A DNA stretch of 64,000 bases from Acinetobacter sp. WCHA55 (lineage in GTDB: Bacteria; Pseudomonadota; Gammaproteobacteria; Pseudomonadales; Moraxellaceae), in assembly GCF_002165305.2 (NCBI RefSeq), contig NZ_CP032286.1, forward strand, positions 620,001-684,000, in the 5' to 3' direction. Below, one piece after another: positions 26,093-35,743 of this stretch. The translations under genes were made by a program, and so were the position numbers. Below the pieces are notes generated by a model. It searched no databases and was not told where the DNA came from. It saw only the letters and a program-made list of their open reading frames with translations. Position 1 is the first letter of the stretch, and the number at the start of each line of letters is the position of its first letter.

Positions 26093-28495
26093 ATGAGTAC
26101 TCCGTCTTCAGGTTCAGGACTTAAAACTTTTACAGCTGTGATTGCTGTGATCTTTGGTTTAGTCCTGCTGATAGGAGGGATTTATCTTGCAGTGCTTGGT
26201 GGGTCTTGGTACTACATCATTGCGGGTTTACTCTTCATCGCGACTGCAGTTCTACTGCAAAAATTAAAAAGTACGGCATTAATCGTTTATGCCTTGTTGG
26301 TCTTGGGTACAGTGGTGTGGGGCCTATGGGAAGTGGGTTCTGACTTCTTTGCCTTGGCGCCACGTCTAGATATTCTTGGTTTATTTGGATTATGGTTACT
26401 CATTCCAGCGGTCACACGTGGCTTTGACAACGCTAAAGGTGCAAAAATTGCTTTAACAGGTTCATTGGCAATTACCATTGCAGTGATGATCTATGCTGTA
26501 TTTAATGATCCTCAAGAAATTCGAGGTGAACTGAGCAGCAAGCAACCTGCAACCGCACAGTCCATTCCTGGTGTTGCGGATGGCGACTGGCCTGCTTATG
26601 GCCGTACTCAGTCTGGTTTGCGTTATTCTCCTTTAACGCAAATTAATTCTGAGAATGTAAAAGATTTAAAAGTGGCTTGGACCTATAACACAGGTGACTT
26701 CAAAACAGAAAATGACTCTGGTGAAACCACCAATCAGGTCACCCCAATTAAAGTTGGGGACAATATGTATATCTGTACCACGCACCAAAAATTGGTTGCC
26801 CTCGACCCAGCTACAGGTAAGGCGAAATGGACTTTTGACCCGAAGTTGAAATCGGACAATACTTTCCAACATTTAACCTGTCGTGGCGTGTCTTATTATG
26901 ATGCGAACAATACAGTTGGTTTTGAAGCCAGCTTGCAACATAAAAAGTCATCGTCTGAGTTGTGCCCACGTAAAGTGATCTTGCCAGTGAATGATGGTCG
27001 TTTGGTTGCCATCAATGCTGATACTGGTGAGCGTTGTACGGACTTTGGTAAAAATGGTGAAGTCGACTTACAAAAAGATATGCCATTCCCTTATCCGGGC
27101 GGTTATATCCCAACTTCACCACCTGTGGTCACAGGCACGACGATTATTATTGCGGGTTCAACCACAGATAACTATTCAACTGAAGAACCTTCAGGTGTGA
27201 TTCGTGGTTATGATGTGAATACGGGTGCATTGTTGTGGGTGTTTGATACAGGTGCCGAAGATCCGAACGCGATTCCAGCTCCGGGTCAAAAGTATGTTCA
27301 AAACTCACCGAATGCATGGGCACCATTAGCCTATGATGCAGCTTTGGATATCGTTTACATTCCAACGGGTGTGGGTACGCCAGATATTTGGGGGGGTAAC
27401 CGTACCGAATTACATGAGCGTTATGCCAACTCAATGCTGGCACTGAATGCCTCAACAGGTAAGTTGGTGTGGAATTTCCAAACCACGCATCATGATTTGT
27501 GGGATATGGATGTACCATCACAGCCGACATTGACGGACATTAAAGACAAGTCAGGCAAAATGGTTCCTGCCATTTACGTGTTAACGAAAACAGGTAATGC
27601 CTTTGTTCTAGACCGTCGTACTGGTGCAGCCATTGTTCCAATTACGGAAAAACCTGTACCACAAACAGTGAAACGTGGGCCACAAACCAAAGGTGAGCGT
27701 TATTCTGCGACACAACCTTTCTCTGATTTTGATCTTGCACCAAAAGAGAAATTGACGGATAAGCAAATGTGGGGCGCAACCATGTTTGACCAGTTGATGT
27801 GCCGTGTGTCTTTCCACAAACTGAACTATGACGGTATTTATACCCCACCTTCAGAAAACGGAACTTTGGTTTTCCCGGGCAACTTGGGTGTATTCGAATG
27901 GGGCGGTATGTCTGTTAACCCTGACCGCCAAATCGCGGTGATGAACCCAATCGGTTTGCCGTTTGTGTCTAAGCTTATTCCAGCCGATCCAAACCGTCCG
28001 AAAACAGCCAAAGGCGCAGGCACTGAAGCGGGTGTACAACCAATGTATGGCGTGCCTTACGGTGTTGAAATCAGTGCGTTCTTGTCTCCATTTGGCTTGC
28101 CATGTAAACAGCCTGCTTGGGGCTTTGTGGCAGGTGTGGATTTAAATACTCATGAAGTTGCATGGAAACGTCGTATTGGTACGATCCGCGATAGCTTGCC
28201 GGGGATTCAATTGCCACCATTTAAAATGGGCGTGCCTATGCTTGGTGGTTCAATCTCAACTGCGGGGAATGTGATGTTTGTCGGTGGTACACAGGATAAT
28301 TATATCCGTGCCATCAACGTGACCAATGGTGATGAACTGTGGAAAGGTCGTTTACCCGCGGGCGGTCAAGCCACACCAATGACCTATGAAGCCAATGGCA
28401 AACAGTATGTGGTCATTATGGCAGGTGGTCATGGTTCATTTGGCACCAAGATGGGAGATGCTTTGGTGGCATATGCCTTACCAGATGTAAAATAA
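26093..28495 (+). CDS. gcd: Membrane-bound PQQ-dependent glucose dehydrogenase
   Basis: Oxidises glucose to gluconolactone in the periplasm and passes electrons to ubiquinone. The 800-residue product has five N-terminal membrane helices (about 10-140) and then an eight-bladed PQQ propeller opening with DWPAYGRTQSGLRYSPL. Typical later blocks are ITCRGVSYY-like LTCRGVSYYD, HHDLWDMDVPSQP and GPQTKGERYSATQPF. ATG 26093 has AAGGTGG 6 bases upstream, favouring it over the in-frame GTG at 26084. It sits behind oprB. No pqq synthesis genes are in the window. Confidence 0.96.
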   Translation: MSTPSSGSGLKTFTAVIAVIFGLVLLIGGIYLAVLGGSWYYIIAGLLFIATAVLLQKLKSTALIVYALLVLGTVVWGLWEVGSDFFALAPRLDILGLFGLWLLIPAVTRGFDNAKGAKIALTGSLAITIAVMIYAVFNDPQEIRGELSSKQPATAQSIPGVADGDWPAYGRTQSGLRYSPLTQINSENVKDLKVAWTYNTGDFKTENDSGETTNQVTPIKVGDNMYICTTHQKLVALDPATGKAKWTFDPKLKSDNTFQHLTCRGVSYYDANNTVGFEASLQHKKSSSELCPRKVILPVNDGRLVAINADTGERCTDFGKNGEVDLQKDMPFPYPGGYIPTSPPVVTGTTIIIAGSTTDNYSTEEPSGVIRGYDVNTGALLWVFDTGAEDPNAIPAPGQKYVQNSPNAWAPLAYDAALDIVYIPTGVGTPDIWGGNRTELHERYANSMLALNASTGKLVWNFQTTHHDLWDMDVPSQPTLTDIKDKSGKMVPAIYVLTKTGNAFVLDRRTGAAIVPITEKPVPQTVKRGPQTKGERYSATQPFSDFDLAPKEKLTDKQMWGATMFDQLMCRVSFHKLNYDGIYTPPSENGTLVFPGNLGVFEWGGMSVNPDRQIAVMNPIGLPFVSKLIPADPNRPKTAKGAGTEAGVQPMYGVPYGVEISAFLSPFGLPCKQPAWGFVAGVDLNTHEVAWKRRIGTIRDSLPGIQLPPFKMGVPMLGGSISTAGNVMFVGGTQDNYIRAINVTNGDELWKGRLPAGGQATPMTYEANGKQYVVIMAGGHGSFGTKMGDALVAYALPDVK

Positions 28496-28520
28496 TCTTC
28501 TGTAGTCATTTAAACTTTAA

Positions 28521-28547
28521 AATAGCCTGATTCGTCAGGCTATTTTT
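28521..28547 (+). terminator. Terminator after gcd
   Basis: Stem ATAGCCTGA/TCAGGCTAT with a TTCG tetraloop and a T run, 25 bases after the gcd stop codon. Confidence 0.9.
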
Positions 28548-28878
28548 ATGTGCAGTCAGTTTAAAAGGGCAAAGTGACGATGTAGATAGCATAGAAGTAT
28601 TGAGGGTCTGCCAAGAAAGCTGGGTTTAAAATTTATGCGGTAGCAATGGATGAGGGGGAGTGTGTATGTGATAGGCTGAACGGGGTTAGCTGAATAATGT
28701 ATAAGTATCTAATAAAAAATACTTTAATCAGAAAAAACCTTTAGGATTAGGGACAAACAGCACATCTACTCATCCTTATCAATAAAACAGCTATGAAATA
28801 TGTAAAAAACGCATTTTGTTGATAGTTTAAATCTCGTTATGCTGTCAGCCGTTATAATGAAACTACTAGCTGTACGCC
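28548..28878. other. Gene-free stretch before cysI
   Basis: About 330 bases with no supported frame on either strand. A TATAAT box at 28853-28858 ends about 20 bases before the cysI ATG and may be its -10 element, though a good -35 is not visible. If used, the transcript would have a very short leader with no clear Shine-Dalgarno. Confidence 0.4.
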
Positions 28879-30522
28879 ATGTATTTATATACTGATTTCG
28901 ATCAGCAACTGATCAATGAACGTGTTGCACAGTTCCGTGACCAAACGGAACGTTATTTAGCTGGAAAACTCACTGAAGATGAGTACCGCCCATTACGTCT
29001 TCAAAACGGTCTCTATGTACAACGCTATGCGCCAATGTTACGTATTGCTGTGCCTTATGGCTTAATGAACTCAACGCAATTACGCAAAGTTGCAGAACTT
29101 GCAACTGAGTTTGACCGTGGTTATGCACACGTTTCAACCCGTCAGAATATTCAGTTTAACTGGCCTGCGCTAGAAAATGTTCCAGACATGCTTCAAGAGC
29201 TTGCTTCGGTACAAATGCATGCGATCCAAACTTCAGGTAACTGTATTCGTAACACGACTACAGACCAATATGCAGGTGTGGTTGCTGGTGAAGTGGCTGA
29301 CCCACGTCCAACGTGTGAATTGATCCGTCAATGGTCAACCTTCCACCCAGAATTTGCTTTCTTGCCACGTAAGTTCAAGATTGCTGTATCAGCACTTGAA
29401 GAAACCGATCGTGCAGCGACCTCATTCCATGATATTGGGGTGTATATCGTTAAAAATGAAGCGGGTGAGATCGGCTATAAAATTAAAGTCGGTGGTGGCT
29501 TAGGTCGTACCCCTGTAATTGGTAGTTTCATTCGTGATTTCTTGCCACGTGAAGACCTGATTGCTTATTTAGAAGCCGTACTACGTGTCTATAACTTACA
29601 CGGTCGCCGTGATAACAAATACAAAGCACGTATTAAAATTTTAGTGAAAGCGTTAACGCCTCAAGTCTTTGCTGAAAAAGTCGAAGCTGAGTTTGCGCAT
29701 ACCATTAAAACGTTAAAGATTCAGCCTGAAATTTTGCAGAAATTAGACGAAGAATTTATACCGTTTGATTATCAAGATTATGCAGATGAAGATTTTTCTG
29801 AACAGTTTGCTGCACATCCAAAATTCAAACAGTGGTTCAATATCAATACCAATGCTCACAAAGTGAAGGGCTACCGTATTGTAACGATTTCGTTGAAGCG
29901 TACAGGTATTGCACCGGGTGATGTGACCACGGAAGAAATGAATTTGATTGCAGACCTTGCAGACAAATATACCTTTGGTGAATTGCGGACCACGCATGAG
30001 CAAAATATTTCTTTGGTCGATGTGCCTCAGAAAGATTTGTTTGAGCTATGGACTATTCTTGAGAAAAACAATCTAGCACGTGCGCACATTGGTTTCTTAA
30101 CAGACATTATCTGCTGCCCAGGCGGTGACTTCTGTTCATTAGCAAATGCAAAATCAATTCCTATTTCTGAAGCGATTTCACGTCGTTTTGATGACTTAGA
30201 TACCATTTATAACCTTGGCAAGCTGGATCTGAATATTTCAGGTTGTATGAATGCATGTGGTCATCACCATGTGGGCAACATTGGTATTTTAGGTGTAGAC
30301 AAAAAAGGCGCTGAGTTCTATCAAATCACTTTGGGTGGTAATGCAGACCATGATGCTTCAATTGGTGACATCTTAGGCCCTTCATTTGCAGCTGAAGTGG
30401 TACCAGACATCGTTGAAGAAATTTTAAATACCTATCTTGACCTTCGAAATGAGGGTGAAGAATTCATTGAAACTTATCGCCGTGTGGGCATCCAACCCTT
30501 TAAGGAGCGTGCATATGCTTAA
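28879..30522 (+). CDS. cysI: Sulfite/nitrite reductase hemoprotein (CysI-type)
   Basis: Siroheme [4Fe-4S] enzyme of 547 residues, most likely the assimilatory sulfite reductase that makes sulfide for cysteine. The two ferredoxin-like halves are visible, with the N-terminal RQNIQFNW and HAIQTSGNCIRNTT segments. The cluster and siroheme ligands appear as CCPGGDFCSLANAKS and SGCMNACGHHH. The next gene encodes a DUF934 protein overlapping its end by 8 bases, an arrangement known for this reductase type. No flavoprotein subunit (CysJ) is adjacent, so ferredoxin or another donor is probable. Confidence 0.92.
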   Translation: MYLYTDFDQQLINERVAQFRDQTERYLAGKLTEDEYRPLRLQNGLYVQRYAPMLRIAVPYGLMNSTQLRKVAELATEFDRGYAHVSTRQNIQFNWPALENVPDMLQELASVQMHAIQTSGNCIRNTTTDQYAGVVAGEVADPRPTCELIRQWSTFHPEFAFLPRKFKIAVSALEETDRAATSFHDIGVYIVKNEAGEIGYKIKVGGGLGRTPVIGSFIRDFLPREDLIAYLEAVLRVYNLHGRRDNKYKARIKILVKALTPQVFAEKVEAEFAHTIKTLKIQPEILQKLDEEFIPFDYQDYADEDFSEQFAAHPKFKQWFNINTNAHKVKGYRIVTISLKRTGIAPGDVTTEEMNLIADLADKYTFGELRTTHEQNISLVDVPQKDLFELWTILEKNNLARAHIGFLTDIICCPGGDFCSLANAKSIPISEAISRRFDDLDTIYNLGKLDLNISGCMNACGHHHVGNIGILGVDKKGAEFYQITLGGNADHDASIGDILGPSFAAEVVPDIVEEILNTYLDLRNEGEEFIETYRRVGIQPFKERAYA

Positions 30523-31000
30523 TACAGCACTACAAGTCCTCTCTAAAGATGGCACGATTGCCGACAACACTTACCAAGTGATTGGTGAAGATGGTGTGTT
30601 ACCGCAAGGTGATGTGGTTTTAACGGTTGAACAGTTGGATCAATTGGCTCAAGTTTCAGGTAAAAAAGCACTATTGGTTACAGTTGATGCTTCACCTGAG
30701 ACGCATGAATTTCCTTTAGATCAGTTAGATGCTATCTTTATTGATTTTGCTGGTTTTAACGATGGTCGCGGCTATTCATTTGCAGCGTTATTACGCCGTC
30801 AAGGTTTCCAAGGTGAACTACGTGCAACAGGTGATGTGTTTAAAGATGTCTTGAACTACATGAAACGTTCAGGCTTTGATACCTTTGTTGTTAAAGAAGG
30901 CAAAGACATTCTTGAAGCAGCAGCGGGTTTAAATGATTTTAGAAATCCGTATCAAGCATCAACAGCTGTTGCTCAAGCCAGTTATCAAACAGGCGCTTAA
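30515..31000 (+). CDS. DUF934 protein, partner of the sulfite reductase
   Basis: A 161-residue soluble protein of the DUF934 family, regularly found directly after siroheme sulfite/nitrite reductases. Its exact role is not established. The conserved second half reads FIDFAGFNDGRGYSFAALLRR, then the GELRATGDVFKD segment, both hallmarks of the family. ATG 30515 overlaps the cysI stop codon by 8 bases and has AAGGAG 8 bases upstream inside cysI. Translation is therefore likely coupled and the two proteins are probably made together. Confidence 0.88.
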   Translation: MLNTALQVLSKDGTIADNTYQVIGEDGVLPQGDVVLTVEQLDQLAQVSGKKALLVTVDASPETHEFPLDQLDAIFIDFAGFNDGRGYSFAALLRRQGFQGELRATGDVFKDVLNYMKRSGFDTFVVKEGKDILEAAAGLNDFRNPYQASTAVAQASYQTGA

Positions 31001-31017
31001 TTTTTTAAGCAAGCAAT

Positions 31018-31046
31018 AAAAAGCTGGACTTCGGTTCAGCTTTTTT
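31018..31046 (+). terminator. Terminator of the cysI-DUF934 operon
   Basis: Stem AAAAAGCTGGAC/GTTCAGCTTTTT capped by a C(UUCG)G tetraloop and followed by T6, 17 bases after the stop codon. Confidence 0.9.
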
Positions 31047-31106
31047 GTATTTATACGCAGCATTTTTGATGAAAAAATTGAAGAAAAAGAAGTAGGTAAA
31101 TTGGAC

Positions 31107-31460
31107 ATGATGGCACTTTTTGCAAAAATTAATCCCGGTGTCATTTGGCTACTTATTGCTATTGCTACGGATGTGCTTTCGACTTTTTATTCCGCAAAAG
31201 GTAATGGCTTGGTCAATAAATTGGATCAAGGCATTGCACTGGTGCTGTACATGATTTCTTTTGCGTGTGCCGCCTATGCTTTGAAATTTATGCAAGCGGG
31301 AATTTTATATGTGCTGTGGTCTGGCATTGGTGTCATCGCCACAGCACTACTGGCCAAGACATTTTTAGGGCAGAACATCGATTTGGCTGGATGGCTCGGT
31401 ATTGGTTTTATTACCGTGGGGCTCACAATTATTGCGCAATTTTCCAATATTGATGTTTAA
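31107..31460 (+). CDS. Small multidrug resistance (SMR) family transporter, Asp variant
   Basis: A 117-residue protein with four membrane helices. The fourth-helix region GILYVLWSGIGVI and FLGQNIDLAGWLGI align well with EmrE, including the Tyr and Trp equivalent to EmrE Tyr60 and Trp63. The proton- and substrate-binding Glu14 of EmrE falls in IAIATDVLST here, so the residue is Asp (about 22). SMR proteins work as dual-topology dimers exporting cations, guanidinium or polyamines in exchange for protons. The substrate is unknown. Start chosen at 31107 rather than the TTG two codons earlier. An AGGT site lies upstream. Confidence 0.8.
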   Translation: MMALFAKINPGVIWLLIAIATDVLSTFYSAKGNGLVNKLDQGIALVLYMISFACAAYALKFMQAGILYVLWSGIGVIATALLAKTFLGQNIDLAGWLGIGFITVGLTIIAQFSNIDV

Positions 31461-31473
31461 AAAGAAGATGCTT

Positions 31474-31926
31474 TTATCCTTCTTCTAATTGGCAATTGAC
31501 CATCCACTTCACGCCAAATTGATCGGTAAATGCACCATAGAGTGCACCCCAAAAGGTTTTCTCTAGAGGCATCTCTATTTTTCCATTGACTGAAAGTGCA
31601 TCAAATAAACGTTTTGCATCGGCTTGCTCATGGGCTTCCAAATTGATCGAAATATAATGGTTATTACCTACCGTAAATACAGTATTGCTTTGGGTACAAA
31701 ACTGATCATTGGTATCCGAAGCCATTAGAATCGTGCTGGCATTAATGGGAAGTGAAACATGCATGATTTTTTGTTGGTCAGCGTCGGAAAGGGTAACTGA
31801 ACTTTCATCTGAAGGTAAGTCTCCATAACGCATGAATGTTGTAAATTCTCCACCAAAGACAGATTTGTAAAAATTAAAAGCGACTTCAGTTTGACCATCA
31901 AAGTTGAGGTAGTGATTCAGTTGCAT
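31474..31926 (-). CDS. VOC superfamily protein, PhnB-like
   Basis: A 150-residue protein of the glyoxalase/bleomycin-resistance fold in its PhnB-like branch. It starts MQLNHYLNFDGQTEVAFNFY and continues with the SVFGGEF, MRYGDLP and MHVSLPI blocks, ending FWGALYGAFTDQFGVKWMVN, all typical. PhnB-like proteins are small cytosolic metal-site proteins of mostly unknown activity. The gene is convergent with the SMR gene, 13 bases apart. No partner gene suggests a substrate. Confidence 0.85.
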   Translation of the reverse strand: MQLNHYLNFDGQTEVAFNFYKSVFGGEFTTFMRYGDLPSDESSVTLSDADQQKIMHVSLPINASTILMASDTNDQFCTQSNTVFTVGNNHYISINLEAHEQADAKRLFDALSVNGKIEMPLEKTFWGALYGAFTDQFGVKWMVNCQLEEG

Positions 31927-32003
31927 TGTCTTATCCTTGTTGTTTTTTTCGTCGTTATTTTAACAAGTCGTTAAGATCGACCCTAATACAATCTTGTAAT
32001 AAA

Positions 32004-32030
32004 AAATCCCTCGCAGTCGAGGGATTTTTA
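32004..32030 (-). terminator. Terminator between the thiolase gene and a VOC gene
   Basis: Ten-base stem AAATCCCTCG/CGAGGGATTT with a 4-base loop and flanking A/T runs. It lies about 80 bases after the thiolase stop, read leftwards. Confidence 0.8.
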
Positions 32031-32109
32031 TAAATGTCGCTTTTATATCAGCTAATCAGCCAATCTTTCATTGTATAAAATATGTCAATAAAAGAAAGTT
32101 GCTTGAATT

Positions 32110-33285
32110 TTAAAGTAATTCAATCGCTACAGCAGTTGCTTCACCACCACCGATGCAGAGTGCTGCAATACCCTTTTTACCACCTGTGCGTTTAAGCGCA
32201 TGAATCAACGTCAGGATAATACGTGAACCGGTTGAACCCACAGGGTGACCCAGTGCGCAAGCTCCACCATTGATGTTCACTTTTGCTGGATCAAGTTTGA
32301 AGTCATCGATTGGACACATGGTTACCATTGCAAAAGCTTCATTGATTTCCCAAAGGTCGACCTCTTGTGCATCCCAACCCGTTTTTTTCAATACTTTTTC
32401 AATTGCACCGACGGGTGCAATGGTAAACTCTGATGGATGTTGTGAATTCGAAGCATAAGCCACAATTTTCGCTAACGGTGCTAAACCTTTGTTCGATGCA
32501 TTTTCCGCTGACGTTAAAACCAGTGCAGATGCGCCATCCGAGATAGAGCTTGCATTTGCTGCAGTGATGGTGCCATCTTTAGCAAAAGCAGGGCGAAGGC
32601 TTGGGATTTTTGCAATGTTGGCGTTGAACGGTTGTTCATCTTTATCAACGACAACATCACCTTTACGAGTTGACACTGTCACAGGCACGATTTCATCAGT
32701 AAAGTAACCTTCGTTGACCGCTGTTTGTGCACGCTCTAAGGAGCGAATTGCAAATGCATCCATTTGCTCACGCGTATAGCCACGAGTATTGGCCATATCT
32801 TGAGCAAAAGAACCCATCAAGCGACCTGTTTCAGCATCTTCTAAACCATCCAGGAACATGTGGTCTTTAACATCGCCATGCCCCATACGGTAGCCTGCAC
32901 GCGCTTTGGTTAAAATATAAGGAGCATTAGTCATCGACTCCATGCCACCTGCAACCACGATATTTGCTGAACCTGCTTTAATCATATCCGCAGCTTGCAT
33001 CACCGCTTTCATGCCAGAACCACATAATTTATTGATGGTCACGGCACCTGTTGAATCAGGTAAACCTGCTTGGCGCATAGCTTGACGTGCTGGGCCTTGT
33101 TTTAAACCCGCAGGTAGAACACAGCCCATGATTACTTCTTCTACATCGTTTGTGTGTAGGCCAGCACGAGCAATTGCTTCTTTAATTGTTACTGCACCGA
33201 GTTCTGGGGCTGTTACACTGGCTAAACTGCCTTGAAAACCGCCCATTGCCGTACGAGCACCATTTACAATCACGATGTCTGTCAT
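32110..33285 (-). CDS. Acetyl-CoA acetyltransferase (second thiolase)
   Basis: A 391-residue thiolase. Active-site blocks: INKLCGSGMKAVM (acyl-accepting Cys), NINGGACALGHPVGSTGSR (His) and LCIGGGEA (second Cys). The start ATG 33283-33285 has GGAG 7 bases upstream within TCGGAGAAGAAA, ruling out the in-frame GTG 18 bases earlier. The sequence looks closer to biosynthetic/degradative acetoacetyl-CoA thiolases (AtoB/PhaA type) than to the 20778-21983 thiolase. It stands alone, so its pathway (acetoacetate use, PHB or fatty-acid turnover) is not decided by context. Confidence 0.92.
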   Translation of the reverse strand: MTDIVIVNGARTAMGGFQGSLASVTAPELGAVTIKEAIARAGLHTNDVEEVIMGCVLPAGLKQGPARQAMRQAGLPDSTGAVTINKLCGSGMKAVMQAADMIKAGSANIVVAGGMESMTNAPYILTKARAGYRMGHGDVKDHMFLDGLEDAETGRLMGSFAQDMANTRGYTREQMDAFAIRSLERAQTAVNEGYFTDEIVPVTVSTRKGDVVVDKDEQPFNANIAKIPSLRPAFAKDGTITAANASSISDGASALVLTSAENASNKGLAPLAKIVAYASNSQHPSEFTIAPVGAIEKVLKKTGWDAQEVDLWEINEAFAMVTMCPIDDFKLDPAKVNINGGACALGHPVGSTGSRIILTLIHALKRTGGKKGIAALCIGGGEATAVAIELL

Positions 33286-33386
33286 TTTCTTCTCCGAAAT
33301 CACTTATCTGTTTTGTTGGAAACTTAAGCAGTATATGCAAATTTACTCGAGAGAAAAGCTGAAAACGTGATTATGGACTCATGGGT

Positions 33387-33911
33387 CTAGTTACAGGCAT
33401 TGAGGGGTTCAGCTCTGGTCTGCCCCATTTTGCTCATGACCAATTTAAAGTGATCCTGACTTTGCATAGAGCAATAATAGAAAGTTCCATTTGAACCAAG
33501 GGGGAGGCCATTTTCAGCTTTAAAGCTCAAGGATGGAAGATTGAGCGCGCCACGCCAATCAAGATTGCCATATTTGAGCTGCTGCTGTTCTGTCCGAATA
33601 ATTGTTTCATTTATATCTATTCGTCGGTTTTTATTATTATCGATAAATACAATAAAGCCCATGTTCCACTGATCATTTTGGCAGTGAAGGAGGTCTTGAC
33701 TTGGGCAAATGGTGATATTTTGTCGTTGTAAGTTGGCTATGTTTTTGGCTGCATGAATATTATTCCTTAGTGTATTCAGTGTCTTGGTTCGCTCTTGTGC
33801 TGCCATATACTGATGAAAATGAGGAAGAGCTACTGTACAAATGATTATAATAATGCTAATAGTGATCATAAGTTCAAATAAAGTGAACCCTTTTTTATTT
33901 ATAAAAAACAT
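33387..33911 (-). CDS. FimT/GspH-like minor pseudopilin
   Basis: A 174-residue prepilin. The leader MFFINKKG is cut before Phe by prepilin peptidase, followed by the class III signature FTLFELMITISIIIII with the Glu at +5 and one long hydrophobic helix. The C-terminal globular part has four cysteines, including the pair near CPSQDLLHCQND, and ends ACN. FimT-like pilins prime type IV pili and can bind DNA in natural transformation. It is solitary here. Other minor pilin genes (fimU, pilV, pilW, pilX) are not adjacent. Role inferred from the family. Confidence 0.82.
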   Translation of the reverse strand: MFFINKKGFTLFELMITISIIIIICTVALPHFHQYMAAQERTKTLNTLRNNIHAAKNIANLQRQNITICPSQDLLHCQNDQWNMGFIVFIDNNKNRRIDINETIIRTEQQQLKYGNLDWRGALNLPSLSFKAENGLPLGSNGTFYYCSMQSQDHFKLVMSKMGQTRAEPLNACN

Positions 33912-34280
33912 ATGGTTATCCGGTTTTATTGTTATGGCGCTATTTTTTATTTATTAAAGCTTTGTTTATCAAACAAATTTTATACATAATTAGTAGTACT
34001 CAACTTGTTTAAAAAGCTGTTAAAATGTATGACAAGTGAAAATAAGCTATTCGCAAGTAAAAATTGAGTAAAAAATTACCGAATTACAACGGAAATTGTA
34101 AGTAATTTTGTCAATAATTTACTTGATTAAAGTTATCAAGCACTTGGAAAAAAAATAAAGTGTTTGTATGATTCATTGCGAATAGCTTAAAAATAAAACT
34201 GGGGTATAAAAAAGCCTATCTCAGGATGGTTAAATAAGCTTAAGCTTGAAAAACAATTGTTATCTCTGGAGGATAAATCC
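33912..34280 (+). other. Long AT-rich ompA upstream region with distant inverted repeat
   Basis: About 370 bases with no gene. Arms TAAGCTATTCGCAA (34043-34056) and its exact complement (34176-34189) are 119 bases apart. This would close a large loop in a leader transcript or mark paired protein sites. A strong Shine-Dalgarno (TGGAGGA) precedes the ompA ATG by 8 bases. Confidence 0.5.
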
Positions 34281-35291
34281 ATGAAAATGAGTCGTATTGC
34301 ATTAGCAATGCTCGTAGCTGCTCCTTTAGCTGCTGCAAACGCGGGCGTAACTGTTACTCCATTAATGCTTGGTTACACTTGGCAAGACAGTCAGCACAAC
34401 AACGGTGTTGACCATTTAACTTCTGGTCCTGAGCTACAAGACGATTTATTCGTTGGCGCAGCACTTGGTGTTGAACTTACTCCATGGTTAGGTTTTGAAG
34501 CTGAATATAACCAAGTTAAGGGTGATATTGATTCGGCTTTTGCTAACTCAGAATACAAACAAACTCAAATTAACGGTAACTTCTATGCTACCTCTGATTT
34601 GATCACTAAAAACTATGATAGCAAAATTAAGCCATACGTACTTTTAGGTGCTGGTCATTACAAATATGACTTAGGTGATGTTGGTCTTAAAGATGATGAA
34701 GGTACTTTAGGTAATGCAGGTTTTGGTGCTTTCTGGCGCTTGAATGATGCTTTGTCTCTACGTACTGAAGCTCGTGCTACTTACAACATCGATGAAGACT
34801 TCTGGAACTACACAGCGCTTGCTGGTCTTAACGTAGTTCTTGGTGGTCACTTGAAACCTGCTGCTCCAGTAGTAGAAGTTGCTCCAGTTGAGCCAGTTGC
34901 TCCAGTTGAACCACAAGAGTTAACTGAAGACCTTAACATGGAACTTCGTGTGTTCTTTGATACAAACAAATCAAATATCAAAGACCAATACAAGCCAGAA
35001 ATCGCTAAAGTTGCTGAGAAGTTAGTTGAATATCCAAACGCTACTGCTCGCATCGAAGGTCACACAGACAACACTGGTCCACGTGCATTGAACGAACGTT
35101 TATCTTTAGCTCGTGCTAACTCTGTTAAATCGTCTCTAGTAAACGAATACAACGTTGATCCAGCTCGTTTGTCTACTCAAGGTTTCGCTTGGGATCAACC
35201 GATTGCTGACAACAACACTAAAGAAGGCCGTGCTATGAACCGTCGTGTATTCGCGACAATTTCTGGCAGCCGTACAGTTCAAGCTCAATAA
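34281..35291 (+). CDS. ompA: Outer membrane protein OmpA
   Basis: Major porin and peptidoglycan-anchoring protein, 336 residues. The signal peptide ends AAANA near residue 21. An eight-stranded N-terminal barrel follows ([15 protein letters not shown] onwards), then a Pro-Val-Glu-rich hinge containing two copies of VAPVEP (18-base repeats at 34878-34895 and 34896-34913). The C-terminal OmpA-like domain binds diaminopimelate through the IEGHTDNTG...[12 protein letters not shown] motif. Start chosen at ATG 34281 by its strong ribosome site. The UUCG terminator and dense favoured codons fit high expression. Confidence 0.96.
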   Translation: MKMSRIALAMLVAAPLAAANAGVTVTPLMLGYTWQDSQHNNGVDHLTSGPELQDDLFVGAALGVELTPWLGFEAEYNQVKGDIDSAFANSEYKQTQINGNFYATSDLITKNYDSKIKPYVLLGAGHYKYDLGDVGLKDDEGTLGNAGFGAFWRLNDALSLRTEARATYNIDEDFWNYTALAGLNVVLGGHLKPAAPVVEVAPVEPVAPVEPQELTEDLNMELRVFFDTNKSNIKDQYKPEIAKVAEKLVEYPNATARIEGHTDNTGPRALNERLSLARANSVKSSLVNEYNVDPARLSTQGFAWDQPIADNNTKEGRAMNRRVFATISGSRTVQAQ

Positions 35292-35305
35292 TCTGAGTTT
35301 TAACT

Positions 35306-35335
35306 AAAAAAACGACTCTTCGGAGTCGTTTTTTT
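35306..35335 (+). terminator. Terminator of ompA
   Basis: Stem AACGACTC/GAGTCGTT with a TTCG tetraloop, A7 before and T7 after, 15 bases past the ompA stop codon. Confidence 0.93.
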
Positions 35336-35743
35336 ATGCCTTTAGATAATGCAATTTATGTTAACTCGTGTTGATAAAAATAAGCTTCAGCCCAGTGCAA
35401 GAGCTGTTAAGACTTAGGGTGGTCAGGGTCATTTACGCATAGGATATAAGATATTGGTAGAGATATTTATTTTTAGAAGATGAGTCCAAGAAGAATGAAC
35501 AGAAGATTTCCATTTGCACATGCTTGATGACATCGATAAAAATCTTAACTTTAGAATGGATAGATATTTCTAGTTGCCTGGCATTGTAAGGCTTTTTTGT
35601 CAAAGAAATATTATTTATAGATTGATATTTAGTGTTTGTACGTTGATAGGTATCGGGAGTCAATAAGCTGTCTTATTAAAATTTACTATATTTATTAATT
35701 GGTTATATTTGGTTGGAAGAGTAAATAATGAAATGGAGATAGT
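35336..35743. other. Gene-free stretch between two terminators
   Basis: About 400 bases bounded by the ompA terminator and the permease terminator, both pointing inwards. A 76-codon frame on the minus strand (35433-35663) has biased, low-complexity composition and no ribosome site, and I do not accept it. I see nothing else structured here. Confidence 0.5.

Noticed and set aside
34878..34913. Two 18-base tandem repeats in ompA
   Set aside because: They encode the ordinary Pro-Val-Glu hinge of OmpA and need no separate explanation.
35433..35663. A 76-codon open frame on the minus strand
   Set aside because: No ribosome site, biased residue composition and no recognisable family. The gap is bounded by two inward-facing terminators.
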